Shown here: positions 17,309-27,731 of the stretch, in pieces
How positions within the stretch are numbered: position 1 is the stretch's first letter
Layout of the letters: every line of letters starts with the position of its first letter
Assembly: GCF_000230835.1 (NCBI RefSeq)
Contig: NZ_CM001240.1
Span: 661,001 to 725,000 of the forward strand
Source of the DNA: Clostridium sp. DL-VIII
GTDB taxonomy: Bacteria > Bacillota > Clostridia > Clostridiales > Clostridiaceae
DNA: 64,000 nucleotides
Reading direction: 5' to 3'
Program-made: the position numbers and the translations under genes
The notes under the pieces: model-generated
The model's input: only the letters and a program-made list of their open reading frames with translations
The model's database searches: none
Told to the model about the DNA's origin: nothing

Positions 17309-18316
17309 ATGAATATAGCAGATTACAAAGGCGTTTGGGTCTTTGCCGAACAAAGAGAAGGCGAATTACAAAAAGTATCTTTAGAACTACTTGGTGAAGG
17401 TAGAACAGTAGCAGATAAACTAGGAGTAAAATTAACTGCCGTATTATTAGGTAGCAATATAGAAGAATTAGCAAAAACTTTAGCACAGCACGGAGCTGAT
17501 GAAGTTTTAGTTGCTGATGATAAAAATTTAGAACATTATACAACTGATGCGTATACTAAGGTTATTTGCGATTTAGCAAGTGAAAGAAAACCAGGAATAT
17601 TATTTGTAGGAGCTACTTTTATAGGAAGAGATTTAGGTCCAAGAATAGCAGCTAGATTAACAACTGGATTAACAGCTGACTGTACATCAATCGATGTTGA
17701 TGTTGAAAATGGTGATCTTTTAGCTACAAGACCTGCATTTGGTGGTAACTTAATGGCAACAATAGCTTGTCCAGAACATAGACCACAAATGGCTACAGTA
17801 AGACCAGGAGTTTTTGCTAAAATCAACACTGATGGAGCAAACTGCAAAATTGAAAAAGTTGAAGTTAAATTAGCTGATAGTGATGTTAGAACAAAAGTTC
17901 TAGAAATTATTAAAGCTAAGAAAGATATCGTAGATATAGCTGAAGCAGATTTCATAGTATCAGGTGGTAGAGGAGTTGGAAATAAAGAAAATTTCCAATT
18001 ACTAAAAGAATTAGCTGATGCTTTAGGCGGAACTGTAGCAGGATCAAGAGCAGCTGTAGAAAAAGGATGGATTGATGGAGCATACCAAGTTGGTCAAACT
18101 GGTAAAACTGTTAGACCTCAAATTTATATAGCTTGTGGTATTTCAGGAGCAATTCAACACGTTGCAGGTATGCAGGATTCAGATTTAATCATTGCTGTTA
18201 ATAAAGATGATTCAGCTCCAATAATGAAGATTGCAGATTATGCAATTGTTGGAGATCTTAATAAAGTAGTACCAGAATTAATTGCTCAAGTTAAAGAAAT
18301 AAAGAGTGCTGAATAA
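17309..18316 (+). CDS. etfA: Electron transfer flavoprotein alpha subunit
   Basis: This 335-residue subunit ends with the C-terminal FAD-binding domain: GSRAAVEKGW, GQTGKTVRPQIYIACGISGAIQH and the SDLIIAVNKD stretch. With EtfB it passes electrons from NADH to Bcd and ferredoxin. ATG 17309 has ATAGGAGGG upstream. It ends the crt operon here; hbd follows after 195 bases with its own putative control sites, so hbd is probably a separate transcription unit. Confidence 0.96.
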   Translation: MNIADYKGVWVFAEQREGELQKVSLELLGEGRTVADKLGVKLTAVLLGSNIEELAKTLAQHGADEVLVADDKNLEHYTTDAYTKVICDLASERKPGILFVGATFIGRDLGPRIAARLTTGLTADCTSIDVDVENGDLLATRPAFGGNLMATIACPEHRPQMATVRPGVFAKINTDGANCKIEKVEVKLADSDVRTKVLEIIKAKKDIVDIAEADFIVSGGRGVGNKENFQLLKELADALGGTVAGSRAAVEKGWIDGAYQVGQTGKTVRPQIYIACGISGAIQHVAGMQDSDLIIAVNKDDSAPIMKIADYAIVGDLNKVVPELIAQVKEIKSAE

Positions 18317-18365
18317 TTTAACCTGTTCTTTATAATTTGTTTTTGATATTGTAGTTTCCTTTTGA

Positions 18366-18423
18366 TGGTTAATAATATAACAAGAAAAACAATTTGTTAA
18401 CATGGTTAATAATTATTTAACAA
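18366..18423. promoter_or_regulatory. Cluster of Rex-box-like sequences upstream of hbd
   Basis: TGGTTAATAATATAACAA (18366-18383) matches the crt Rex box at 17 of 18 bases. A second TTGTTAA at 18394 and GTTAA...TTAAC (18405-18422) follow in altered spacing. This suggests Rex control of hbd separately from crt; the first site is the best candidate. Confidence 0.6.
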
Positions 18424-18442
18424 GAATTTTGTTGTTAATTTA

Positions 18443-18478
18443 ATCCTTAGTTAAAATTGATTTATTTTAACTAAGGAT
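18443..18478. repeat. Perfect 15-bp inverted repeat upstream of hbd
   Basis: ATCCTTAGTTAAAAT (18443-18457) and ATTTTAACTAAGGAT (18464-18478) enclose TGATTT, 33 bases before the hbd start. No T-run follows on the + strand, so it could be an operator or an mRNA 5' hairpin. Confidence 0.6.
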
Positions 18479-18511
18479 ATCTATAATAAAAGTTTTGAGG
18501 AGGAATAATCT

Positions 18512-19360
18512 ATGAAAAAGATTTTTGTACTTGGTGCAGGAACTATGGGTGCTGGTATTGTTCAAGCATTCGCTCAACATGGTTGTGAAGTAATAGTAAG
18601 AGACATAAAGGACGAATTTGTTGATAGAGGAATAGCAGGAATAGCTAAAGGCTTAGATAAGCAAGTTGCTAAAGGAAAGATGGCTGAAGCTGATAAAGAA
18701 GCTATACTTTCAAGAATTTCAGGAACAACTGATATGAAGTTAGCTGCTGATTGTGACTTAGTAGTTGAAGCTGCTATTGAAAACATGAAAATAAAGAAAG
18801 AAATCTTTGCTGAATTAGATGGAATTTGTAAGCCAGAAACAATTTTAGCTTCAAATACATCATCTTTATCAATTACTGAAGTTGCTTCAGCTACAAAGAG
18901 ACCAGATAAAGTTATAGGAATGCATTTCTTTAATCCAGCTCCAATAATGAAGCTTGTTGAAGTTATAAGAGGAGCTGCAACTTCTCAAGAAACTTTTAAT
19001 ACTGTTAAGGAAATATCAGAAGCAATTGAAAAGACTCCAGTAGAAGTTGCTGAAGCACCAGGATTTGTAGTAAATAGAATTTTAATTCCAATGATTAATG
19101 AAGCTACTTTCATATTACAAGAAGGTGTTGCTTCAGTGGAAGATATCGATGCAGCTATGAAACTTGGAGCTAATCACCCAATGGGACCTTTAGCTTTAGG
19201 AGATCTTATTGGTCTTGATGTATGTTTAGCTATTATGGATGTTTTACTTACTGAAACAGGAGATAGCAAATACAGAGCTAGTAGTTTACTAAGAAAGTAT
19301 GTTAGAGCTGGATGGCTTGGAAGAAAATCAGGAAAAGGATTCTATGATTATTCTAAATAA
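18512..19360 (+). CDS. hbd: 3-hydroxybutyryl-CoA dehydrogenase
   Basis: This 282-residue enzyme reduces acetoacetyl-CoA to 3-hydroxybutyryl-CoA. The nucleotide-binding motif GAGTMGAG is at residues 8-15. Active-site residues are visible: Ser117 in SNTSSLS, His138 in GMHFFNP and Asn188 in GFVVNRI. It supplies the substrate for Crt, so the pathway from acetoacetyl-CoA to butyryl-CoA is complete here apart from thiolase. ATG 18512 has GAGGAGG upstream. Unlike a fully fused crt-hbd operon, a 195-base region with Rex-like sites separates it from etfA. Confidence 0.97.
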   Translation: MKKIFVLGAGTMGAGIVQAFAQHGCEVIVRDIKDEFVDRGIAGIAKGLDKQVAKGKMAEADKEAILSRISGTTDMKLAADCDLVVEAAIENMKIKKEIFAELDGICKPETILASNTSSLSITEVASATKRPDKVIGMHFFNPAPIMKLVEVIRGAATSQETFNTVKEISEAIEKTPVEVAEAPGFVVNRILIPMINEATFILQEGVASVEDIDAAMKLGANHPMGPLALGDLIGLDVCLAIMDVLLTETGDSKYRASSLLRKYVRAGWLGRKSGKGFYDYSK

Positions 19361-19371
19361 TATATAGTCTT

Positions 19372-19410
19372 AAAAATTCTCAAAAGAAGATATTCTTTTG
19401 AGAATTTTTT
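19372..19410 (+). terminator. Terminator after hbd
   Basis: A perfect 17-bp stem (19372-19388 with 19393-19409) has a four-base loop GATA and merges into TTTTTT. Confidence 0.95.
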
Positions 19411-19523
19411 TAATTTGTTTTTTACAGGTAAAGGATTTTGAGGATTTATATAGAAATATATAAATAATGGGAAAATTGTGAATATTTCCGTTAGTATATA
19501 TTTTAGGGAGGGTTATTGAAACT

Positions 19524-20690
19524 ATGATGAGATTTACATTACCAAGAGACATTTATTATGGAAAAGGATGCTTAGAACAATTGAAAACTCTTAAAGGCCA
19601 GAGAGCAGTATTAGCACTTGGTGGAGGTTCCATGAAAAAGTTTGGTTTTGTTGACAAGGCTTTAGAGTATTTAAAGGAAGCTGGAATAGAAGTCAAATTA
19701 ATCGAAGGAATAGAACCTGATCCATCAGTTGAAACAGTGCTTAAAGGCGCTGAAGTAATGAGAGATTTTAAACCTGACTGGATAATTGCTATGGGTGGAG
19801 GATCGCCTATAGATGCAGCAAAGGCGATGTGGGTATTCTATGAACATCCAGAAAAGACTTTTGATGATATAAAAGATCCCTTTACAATACCAGAGTTAAG
19901 AAGTAAGGCTAAATTTTTAGCAATACCATCAACAAGTGGTACTGCCACAGAAGTGACAGCATTTTCTGTAATCACAGATTATAAGACTGAAATAAAATAT
20001 CCTTTAGCTGATTTTAATATAACTCCAGATGTAGCAATAGTAGATTCAGAGTTAGCAGAAACAATGCCAGCTAAATTAACAGCGCATACAGGAATGGATG
20101 CTTTAACTCACGCAATTGAAGCGTATGTAGCCACATTACATTCACCATTTACTGATCCATTAGCTCTACAAGCTATTGAAATGATTAATGAATACTTGCT
20201 AAAATCTTATGACGGAGACAAGGATGCTAGAGAGCAAATGCACTATGCTCAATGTTTGGCGGGTATGGCATTTTCTAATGCATTACTAGGAATAACTCAT
20301 AGTATGGCTCATAAGACAGGAGCTGTATTCCATATACCTCATGGATGCGCAAATGCTATATATCTACCATATGTAATTGACTTTAACAAAAAAGCTGCCT
20401 TAGATAGATATGCGAAGATAGCTAAAAGATTAGGGTTAAGTGGTACAAGCGATGATGAGTTGGTAGACTCATTGACAAGTTTAATAAAGGAATTAAATAA
20501 GAAAATGGCAATTCCAAGCACATTAAAAGAATATGGAATTGATGAAGAGGAATTTAAAGCAAAAGTTGATTTGATTTCAGAAAGAGCAATTGGAGATGCT
20601 TGCACAGGTTCAAATCCAAGACAAATAAATAAGGATGAGATGAAGAAAATATTTGAGTGTGTATATTATGGAAACAAAGTCGAATTCTAA
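19524..20690 (+). CDS. Iron-containing alcohol dehydrogenase
   Basis: This 388-residue enzyme belongs to the group III Fe-dependent alcohol dehydrogenases and resembles the C-terminal domain of AdhE and clostridial butanol dehydrogenases. NAD(P) binding is at GGGSPIDAAK (91-100). Metal ligands by family alignment are Asp192, His196, His259 and His273. It probably reduces butyraldehyde or acetaldehyde, fitting the neighbouring butyryl-CoA genes, but the substrate is not fixed by sequence. The start is ATG 19524 (a second ATG follows at once), with GGGAGGG upstream. No Rex box was seen before it. Confidence 0.9.
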   Translation: MMRFTLPRDIYYGKGCLEQLKTLKGQRAVLALGGGSMKKFGFVDKALEYLKEAGIEVKLIEGIEPDPSVETVLKGAEVMRDFKPDWIIAMGGGSPIDAAKAMWVFYEHPEKTFDDIKDPFTIPELRSKAKFLAIPSTSGTATEVTAFSVITDYKTEIKYPLADFNITPDVAIVDSELAETMPAKLTAHTGMDALTHAIEAYVATLHSPFTDPLALQAIEMINEYLLKSYDGDKDAREQMHYAQCLAGMAFSNALLGITHSMAHKTGAVFHIPHGCANAIYLPYVIDFNKKAALDRYAKIAKRLGLSGTSDDELVDSLTSLIKELNKKMAIPSTLKEYGIDEEEFKAKVDLISERAIGDACTGSNPRQINKDEMKKIFECVYYGNKVEF

Positions 20691-20705
20691 TAAATAATGT
20701 AATAA

Positions 20706-20757
20706 TGACTGAGACAGATTAATTGATAAGATTAACTCTGACCCAGTCAATTTTTTT
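20706..20757 (+). terminator. Terminator after the alcohol dehydrogenase gene
   Basis: TGACTG/CAGTCA, CAGA/TCTG and TTAAT/ATTAA stack into an interrupted stem (20706-20749) followed by seven T. Confidence 0.8.
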
Positions 20758-20846
20758 AGTTTATTTTTGATAAATTAGAAGGCGGAGATTCAGATTGAGT
20801 GATATAATATATTAAAGAATAATTATTTTCGATAGGAGAGATGAGA

Positions 20847-21251
20847 ATGTTAAAGGAAACAGCCATGAAATATTGGACAGAGGAATATGACTTAAATTGT
20901 GCAGAGTGTATTATGTATGCAGCTAACGAAGAATATAATTTAAATTTGTCAGAAGAAACACTAAAAGTTATGGCGGGTTTTGGAGGTGGAATGGCAACAG
21001 GAGACGTTTGTGGAGTTATAACTGGTTCCATTGGTGTAATAGGAGCAATGTTTACAGAGGTAAGTGGGCATAAGAGTCCAATTGTTAGAGAGATGACGAA
21101 AGAATTTATAAATAATTTTGGAGAAAAATTAGGACATACTAAATGTATAGATTTGAAAAAAGAATATAAAGATGTTAAAAAGTGCACACTAATGATCGAG
21201 ACAGGTGCTGAAATTTTAGAAAAGATAATTCTTAAGGAAAAACATAAGTAA
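20847..21251 (+). CDS. C_GCAxxG_C_C family probable redox protein
   Basis: This 134-residue protein matches the C_GCAxxG_C_C family: NCAECIMYAA at the N terminus, FGGGMATGDVCGVITGSIGVI in the middle, then single cysteines at CIDL and KKC. Such proteins are thought to be redox-active or metal-binding and are often linked to thiol chemistry, but no reaction is established. ATG 20847 is preferred over ATG 20841 because AGGAG lies 8 bases before it. It is followed by the ogg gene after 61 bases on the same strand. Confidence 0.8.
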   Translation: MLKETAMKYWTEEYDLNCAECIMYAANEEYNLNLSEETLKVMAGFGGGMATGDVCGVITGSIGVIGAMFTEVSGHKSPIVREMTKEFINNFGEKLGHTKCIDLKKEYKDVKKCTLMIETGAEILEKIILKEKHK

Positions 21252-21312
21252 ATAACTAGAACAGAATATCAAATTTAATATTCGCTTTAAATTTAAAAGG
21301 AGTAGTAATACA

Positions 21313-22242
21313 ATGGATTATAAAAATATAAAATTTTCTAAAGATCATGTGATAATAGAAGGCGTTAAGAATTTTAAACTTAAACATATATTTGAATGTG
21401 GACAAATTTTTAGATTTGAAGAGATAGAAGAGAATGATTTTATAGTCATTGCTTTTGGAAAATTAATTGAAGTAAAAGAAGAAGGAAATAATGTAATAAT
21501 TTATAATACAAATGAAGAAGAATTTAATAGAATTTGGTTAAGTTACTTCGATCTAAATAGAGATTACTCAGATATAAAGGAAGAGCTTTCAAAAGATGTT
21601 TTGCTTAAGCAGAGTATAGAATTTGGATATGGGGTAAGAGTATTGAATCAAGATCCATTTGAGATGCTTCTTAGCTTTATTATTTCAGCTAGAAATAATA
21701 TACCATCAATAAAAAAGACAGTAAATAAAATATCAGCTAAGTGGGGAAAAGAAATTAATTATAAAAATAAGGTCTATTATGCTTTTCCGAGCATATATGA
21801 AGTAAAAGATGCAACGTTAGAAGAAATACAAGAGACGGGAGCTTCTTTTAGGAGCAAGTATTTAATAGATACAATTAAAAACGTATATAATTCAGTGAAA
21901 GATGAAAACTTAAAATTGAACGAAGAAAATTCATATATTAAATATAATTTAGATTATATTAAAAGATTAAGTGATGATGAATGCCATGATGCACTTCAAG
22001 AATTTAAAGGAGTCGGTTCCAAAGTGGCAGATTGCATAATGCTATTTTCTATGGAAAAGACTTCAGCATTTCCAGTGGATGTATGGGTTAAGCGTGCAAT
22101 GATTCATTTCTATGGTGCAGAAGATTCATCATTAAATAAAATAAGAATTTTTGGAAGAAATAAATTTGGAAAATTATCTGGTTTTGCGCAACAATATTTA
22201 TTCTACTATGCGAGAGAGAACAAAATAAGTATTGATGATTAA
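21313..22242 (+). CDS. ogg: 8-oxoguanine DNA glycosylase (Ogg1 type)
   Basis: This 309-residue base-excision enzyme removes oxidised guanine and nicks the abasic site. The N-terminal Ogg domain (FECGQIFRFEE, residues ~28-38) is followed by the helix-hairpin-helix-GPD domain, where FKGVGSKVADCIMLFS contains the catalytic Lys and AFPVDVWVKR the conserved Asp. Motif order matches human OGG1 and clostridial homologues rather than AlkA. ATG 21313 has AAAAGGAG upstream. A strong hairpin follows. Confidence 0.92.
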   Translation: MDYKNIKFSKDHVIIEGVKNFKLKHIFECGQIFRFEEIEENDFIVIAFGKLIEVKEEGNNVIIYNTNEEEFNRIWLSYFDLNRDYSDIKEELSKDVLLKQSIEFGYGVRVLNQDPFEMLLSFIISARNNIPSIKKTVNKISAKWGKEINYKNKVYYAFPSIYEVKDATLEEIQETGASFRSKYLIDTIKNVYNSVKDENLKLNEENSYIKYNLDYIKRLSDDECHDALQEFKGVGSKVADCIMLFSMEKTSAFPVDVWVKRAMIHFYGAEDSSLNKIRIFGRNKFGKLSGFAQQYLFYYARENKISIDD

Positions 22243-22268
22243 GTTGTTAAATATAATACTTTGAGTTA

Positions 22269-22332
22269 AGGCACTTGAAAATAAATAGCAATTTTGGACT
22301 TGTTATTTATTTTCAAGTGCCTAAAATTATAT
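22269..22332 (+). terminator. Hairpin after ogg
   Basis: A perfect 19-bp stem (22269-22287 with 22314-22332) with a 26-base loop; the following CTAAAATTAT is only weakly T-rich, so termination may be partial. Confidence 0.65.
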
Positions 22333-22415
22333 GAAAATTGGTATAAGCAAAAGTCATGCTTATATTTTGAAAACTATATGAATATATCACAAATAGCAAA
22401 AGCTTTGTGAATATA

Positions 22416-22442
22416 TTGACGAAGTTTAAGGCGATATATAAT
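22416..22442 (+). promoter_or_regulatory. Weak promoter candidate far upstream of the hydrogenase gene
   Basis: TTGACG (22416-22421) and TATAAT (22437-22442) are separated by 15 bp, shorter than ideal. The rest of the ~375-base gap between ogg and the hydrogenase gene holds only the ogg hairpin and the Rex-controlled promoter. Confidence 0.35.
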
Positions 22443-22532
22443 GGTAAATCGGCCTAATTTTTTGAGAAATGTCCGAATATACAGAAAATTACTTTAGAGT
22501 AAATAATTCAGAATATTTAAATTATATAAAAA

Positions 22533-22564
22533 TTGTTATAGTTTTAACAAGAGTATGGTATAAT
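22533..22564 (+). promoter_or_regulatory. Rex operator overlapping the hydrogenase promoter
   Basis: TTGTTATAGTTTTAACAA (22533-22550) differs from the Rex consensus at one position and covers the -35 region of a promoter whose -10 TATAAT lies at 22559-22564. Repression of H2 production at low NADH is inferred. Confidence 0.75.
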
Positions 22565-22618
22565 TATCTCATGCTATAATATGAAAGTAAAAAAATAATC
22601 ATAGGAGAGTGTATATTA

Positions 22619-24106
22619 ATGTTTCAATTTGAAAATCGACTTTTAAAGTTAAAGCATGAGGTTTTAACTAGAGTAGCAGTATTAGCTAAGGAAAATAAAA
22701 TAAGCAAGGAAGAGTTAGAAAAAGTCCCTTATGATATGATTCAAGGAGATATTCCAAATTATAGAGATACAATTGAGCAAGAAAGAGATGTAGTCTTAGA
22801 AAGAGCAAAACTTGCAGCAGGTTATAAGCCAAATGGTAAAAATGGACAAGAGTTAATTAATGTAGAAGATGAAAAACAAATTTTATATGTAATAGAAGAA
22901 GCATGTGATAGATGTCCAACAAAGAAATTTCAAGTTACTGATGCATGCAGAAATTGTGTTGCCCATAAATGTCAAAGTGCATGTAATTTTGGAGCAATTA
23001 CATATGTTGATGGCAAAGCGTATATTGATCCAGATAAATGTAAGGAATGTGGAATGTGTAAGAAGGCATGCCCATACGATGCTGTTGCAGAAGATATGAG
23101 ACCATGTAAAAAGTCATGTCCTACAGGTGCATTAAGCTATAATGCTGAAGATTTAAGAGCTGAAATTACTGAAAGTAAATGCGTAAATTGTGGTGCATGT
23201 ATGTCAGCATGTCCATTTGGAGCTATAGAAGATAAGAGTTCAATAGTTAAGATAGTTTATGATTTGATGAGCAAAGGTAATATATATGCTATGGTTGCAC
23301 CAGCAATAACTGGAGAATTTGGGCCAAAGATAACTTTTGGACAAGTTAAAAATGCAATCAAGGCAGTAGGATTTAAGGATATGATAGAAGTAGCATGTGG
23401 AGCAGATGCTGTTACTGTGCACGAAAGTAATGAGTTCGTGGAAAGAATGGAAAGAGGAGACAGCTACATGACAAATTCATGTTGTCCAGGTTTCCTTAGC
23501 TATATTGAAAAAATGATGCCAGATCAAGCAGAAAGAATTTCAGGAACTGTTTCACCTATGGTTGCTACAGGAAGATATATAAAATCTAAGGATAAGGATG
23601 CAAAGGTTGTATTTGTAGGGCCTTGTACTGCTAAAAAAGGTGAGGCGTTGATAGAATCAATAAAGGATTCTGTTGATTATGTATTGACTTTTGAAGAATT
23701 AGTGGCTTTATTTGATGCATTCGAAGTAGACCCAGCAAACTGTGAAGATATAGTAGTTGATGAAGCATCTATTTTTGGAAGAAATTTCGCTGTAGGTGGA
23801 GGATTAACTGCGGCTATAGAGAACTATGTTCAAGAAAAAGGTGTTAATATCGAATTTAAACCAGTCAAGGTTTCAGGTGGAGCTGAAATTAAGAAAACTA
23901 TGACTATGGCTAAAGTAGGAAAATTACCTGGAAACTTTATTGAAGGAATGATGTGTGAAGGTGGTTGCATAAATGGAGCAGCTAAAATTGTATCAGTAAT
24001 GAAAGCAAAAGCACCTTTCGCAAAGATAAATCAACAAACAACAATTAAGAGTGTGTTATCTAATAAAGCGTTAGAAGAATTCCATGATATAAATTTAGAA
24101 AGATAA
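22619..24106 (+). CDS. hydA: [FeFe] hydrogenase, monomeric, group B-like
   Basis: This 495-residue enzyme reduces protons to H2 with ferredoxin electrons. H-cluster ligands are Cys289 (TNSCCPGF, with Cys288 as the likely proton-relay cysteine), Cys336 (PCTAKKGE), Cys446 and Cys450 (EGMMCEGGC). The N-terminal half has further cysteine motifs, including CKECGMCKKAC (141-151) and CVNCGACMSAC (188-198), for [4Fe-4S] relays, plus an unusual cysteine-rich segment at 96-122. The P1 motif TNSCCPGF and overall shape point to group B rather than the classic CpI type. ATG 22619 has AGGAGAG upstream. Maturases are not in the window. Confidence 0.92.
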   Translation: MFQFENRLLKLKHEVLTRVAVLAKENKISKEELEKVPYDMIQGDIPNYRDTIEQERDVVLERAKLAAGYKPNGKNGQELINVEDEKQILYVIEEACDRCPTKKFQVTDACRNCVAHKCQSACNFGAITYVDGKAYIDPDKCKECGMCKKACPYDAVAEDMRPCKKSCPTGALSYNAEDLRAEITESKCVNCGACMSACPFGAIEDKSSIVKIVYDLMSKGNIYAMVAPAITGEFGPKITFGQVKNAIKAVGFKDMIEVACGADAVTVHESNEFVERMERGDSYMTNSCCPGFLSYIEKMMPDQAERISGTVSPMVATGRYIKSKDKDAKVVFVGPCTAKKGEALIESIKDSVDYVLTFEELVALFDAFEVDPANCEDIVVDEASIFGRNFAVGGGLTAAIENYVQEKGVNIEFKPVKVSGGAEIKKTMTMAKVGKLPGNFIEGMMCEGGCINGAAKIVSVMKAKAPFAKINQQTTIKSVLSNKALEEFHDINLER

Positions 24107-24140
24107 TACAATTTATAAGAAGTTTATATGGGAAGACTAT

Positions 24141-24241
24141 AATATATATGTTGCAATAATAAAATTACACTTAGTATGTTTATAAGCTGTGTAAATATCT
24201 AAATGTTAAATGTAGAAAATCAATTGCAACATATATATATT
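24141..24241. repeat. ~100-bp repeat element, copy A, with terminal inverted repeats
   Basis: The ends ATATATATGTTGCAAT (24142-24157) and ATTGCAACATATATAT (24223-24238) are perfect 16-bp inverted repeats. The whole unit aligns without gaps to the reverse complement of 48429-48528 (77 of 90 inspected bases identical). An inner TTACAC/GTGTAA pair can form a hairpin. It may be a MITE-like element or a structured RNA; no coding capacity. Confidence 0.75.
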
Positions 24242-24312
24242 AAAGCTTATAGATATGATAATATAATCTAAAACTTAGTTTTGAATATTTATAGTAATAA
24301 ATAATTAAAATT

Positions 24313-24360
24313 GAAGGTGTCTAAAAATAATTAAAGATTATTTTTAGACACCTTCCTTTT
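24313..24360 (+). terminator. Terminator downstream of the hydrogenase gene
   Basis: A perfect 18-bp stem, 24313-24330 with 24338-24355, has a 7-base loop and ends CTTTT. It lies 207 bases past the hydrogenase stop, with repeat copy A between. Confidence 0.9.
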
Positions 24361-24631
24361 ATATGGAAGAACTGTGTTTTATGCTTGATTGGATGATTGT
24401 TTTTTTGATTTAACAGTTTGTTAAAGTTTTAGGGCTGATGTATTGATATGGCAGGTATAATGGCTAATTAGGAGATGAGAATTTAAAAAATAACTATAGA
24501 ATAAATAAAATGGAGAAAAATTAAGTAATTAAGACATATTTTAAGATAAAGAGTTATATTCGCTGAAAAGTGGGATATAATATTAGAAGTAATGTTTGAA
24601 TTATATGGGTATAAAGGATATTATAATTATG

Positions 24632-24658
24632 TTAGCACTCGACGATGATGAGTGCTAA
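24632..24658. promoter_or_regulatory. CIRCE element (HrcA operator)
   Basis: TTAGCACTC-N9-GAGTGCTAA is an exact CIRCE repeat 44 bases before groES, just after a TATAAT at 24622-24627. HrcA binding here represses groESL until heat or misfolded-protein stress. Confidence 0.97.
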
Positions 24659-24702
24659 CAGAAAAAAGTAAAGATATTTTATATTTTTAAGGAGGGTTTT
24701 TC

Positions 24703-24987
24703 ATGAATATTAAACCACTTGGTGAAAGAGTAGTAATAAAAAAATTAGAGGCGGAAGAAAAGACTAAAAGTGGAATAGTCTTAACTGGCACTGCAAAGGA
24801 AAGACCACAAGAAGCAGAAGTGGTTGCAGTAGGTCCTGGAGCTATTGTAGATGGAAATAGAGTAGCGATGGAAGTAAAAGTTGGAGATAAAGTTTTATAT
24901 TCAAAATACGCTGGTACAGAAGTTAAAGTAGATGGAGACGAATATACTATATTAAAGCAAGATGATATATTAGCAATAGTTGAGTAA
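24703..24987 (+). CDS. groES: Co-chaperonin GroES
   Basis: This 94-residue co-chaperonin caps the GroEL ring and helps fold cytosolic proteins. It shows the N-terminal [10 protein letters not shown] strand, the mobile loop with [16 protein letters not shown] (residues ~20-35) that contacts GroEL, and the conserved [18 protein letters not shown] segment. ATG 24703 has AAGGAGGG upstream. CIRCE lies before it and groEL follows after 81 bases in the same operon. Confidence 0.98.
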   Translation: MNIKPLGERVVIKKLEAEEKTKSGIVLTGTAKERPQEAEVVAVGPGAIVDGNRVAMEVKVGDKVLYSKYAGTEVKVDGDEYTILKQDDILAIVE

Positions 24988-25065
24988 TTAATTTTTTATT
25001 ACAAGGCAATTTGAAAGTAAGAAATAAAAAGATATAAATAGCATATAAAAAGGAGAGTGTTATAA

Positions 25066-26694
<1,629 letters not shown>

Positions 26695-26723
26695 AATAAA
26701 AATACTATTAATATATCTAGTTA

Positions 26724-26760
26724 GAATAAGCAATTATTATAATTGCTTATTCTTTTTTTT
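26724..26760 (+). terminator. Terminator of groESL
   Basis: GAATAAGCAATTA (26724-26736) pairs with TAATTGCTTATTC (26740-26752), followed by eight T. Confidence 0.95.
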
Positions 26761-26987
26761 GCATTAAATTAGAACATGTTAATAATAAGAAGCTGCAATA
26801 TAACAATTATTAGTTTGAGATAAATATTTCCCTGTAATATAGTAATTGAAAATAAAAGTTAAAATTTTATAAGGGTACTCAAGAGGGTATATCCTATAGT
26901 ATAGTGAAAAAAATATTCCAATATTTGTATACAAAATAGAAAAAAAAGGAATAATATTAATAAAAAACAATTACAAGGAGTAATATT

Positions 26988-27443
26988 ATGAAAAAAAGAA
27001 AGAAATTAATAATTAAGAAAAACAGTTTCAAAGAGTCAGTTAATAAGAAGAAAGAAGGATTTACATTAATCGAATTAATAGCAGTAATAGCTATTATAGG
27101 TATTTTAGCAGCTGCATTATTACCTAAAGTAAATGGATATATAAAAGAGGCTAAAAAGGTAAAAGTTGTGGATCAATGCAGGAAAGCTGTAATGGCGGTT
27201 GAATCTTATAATTTAGCTAGTAGTACGCCTATAGCTGACGGTTCAAATGTTAGTAGCATAAAGGCATCAACATCAGGGACATATAAGTACTTAGATGGTG
27301 ATATGCTAGATAAACTTCCTGGAACGACTACAATTACACAATGTTATGATATAGTGAATGGTGCAGAATTTGAGCTATCAGATAATACAGATGATTTAGA
27401 TACCTCATCTATTGTTGTTCAAAATACTAATACTAATACATAG
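26988..27443 (+). CDS. Type IV prepilin-like protein
   Basis: This 151-residue protein has a class III signal: a basic 24-residue leader followed by G24-F25TLIELIAVIAIIGILAAALLP-type helix with Glu29 (+5), the hallmark of type IV pilins and pseudopilins cut by PilD. The mature part is ~127 residues, with two cysteines (VDQC and TQC) that could close a D-loop, and an Asn/Thr-rich end. The leader is unusually long. No assembly ATPase, PilC or peptidase gene is nearby, so the export system must be elsewhere. ATG 26988 has AAGGAG upstream. It lies between the groESL terminator and the guaB promoter. Confidence 0.88.
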   Translation: MKKRKKLIIKKNSFKESVNKKKEGFTLIELIAVIAIIGILAAALLPKVNGYIKEAKKVKVVDQCRKAVMAVESYNLASSTPIADGSNVSSIKASTSGTYKYLDGDMLDKLPGTTTITQCYDIVNGAEFELSDNTDDLDTSSIVVQNTNTNT

Positions 27444-27572
27444 TAACTAATAATTTTAAAAATTTAGAGAGTATAAAGATGGAAAAGTAAAACGAGATAA
27501 ATATAAAAAACAACAAATTTTAACTTAATAATTATTTATAATTTTAATTTTGCAATTTTAATTTCAAATTTG

Positions 27573-27601
27573 TTGACTTTGACTTATACATACATTATAA
27601 T
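27573..27601 (+). promoter_or_regulatory. Promoter of the guaB riboswitch transcript
   Basis: TTGACT (27573-27578), 17-bp gap, TATAAT (27596-27601). Transcription would start near 27608, about 25 bases before the aptamer. Confidence 0.85.
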
Positions 27602-27631
27602 AGTTTTAATTCAAAAACATAAAACATTTAA

Positions 27632-27699
27632 AAACTTATATATACCTTGAATATGGCAAGGAGTATCTACCGGAAGCCGTAAATTTCCGACTATAAGTG
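27632..27699 (+). ncRNA. Purine (guanine-type) riboswitch aptamer
   Basis: The P1 arms ACTTATA/TATAAGT enclose two hairpins (CCTTG...CAAGG and GGAA...TTCC) with the conserved junction pieces AATATGG, TATCTACC, CCGTAAAT and GACTATA. The C before TATA in the last junction marks guanine rather than adenine specificity. It precedes a terminator and guaB, so guanine should turn the gene off. Confidence 0.92.
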
Positions 27700-27731
27700 A
27701 TATTGGTATAGGCTAAGTATAGACTTTTATT

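Noticed and set aside
19440..19523. Rex box before the iron alcohol dehydrogenase gene
   Set aside because: No TTGTTAA-N4-TTAACAA-like sequence could be found in this gap.
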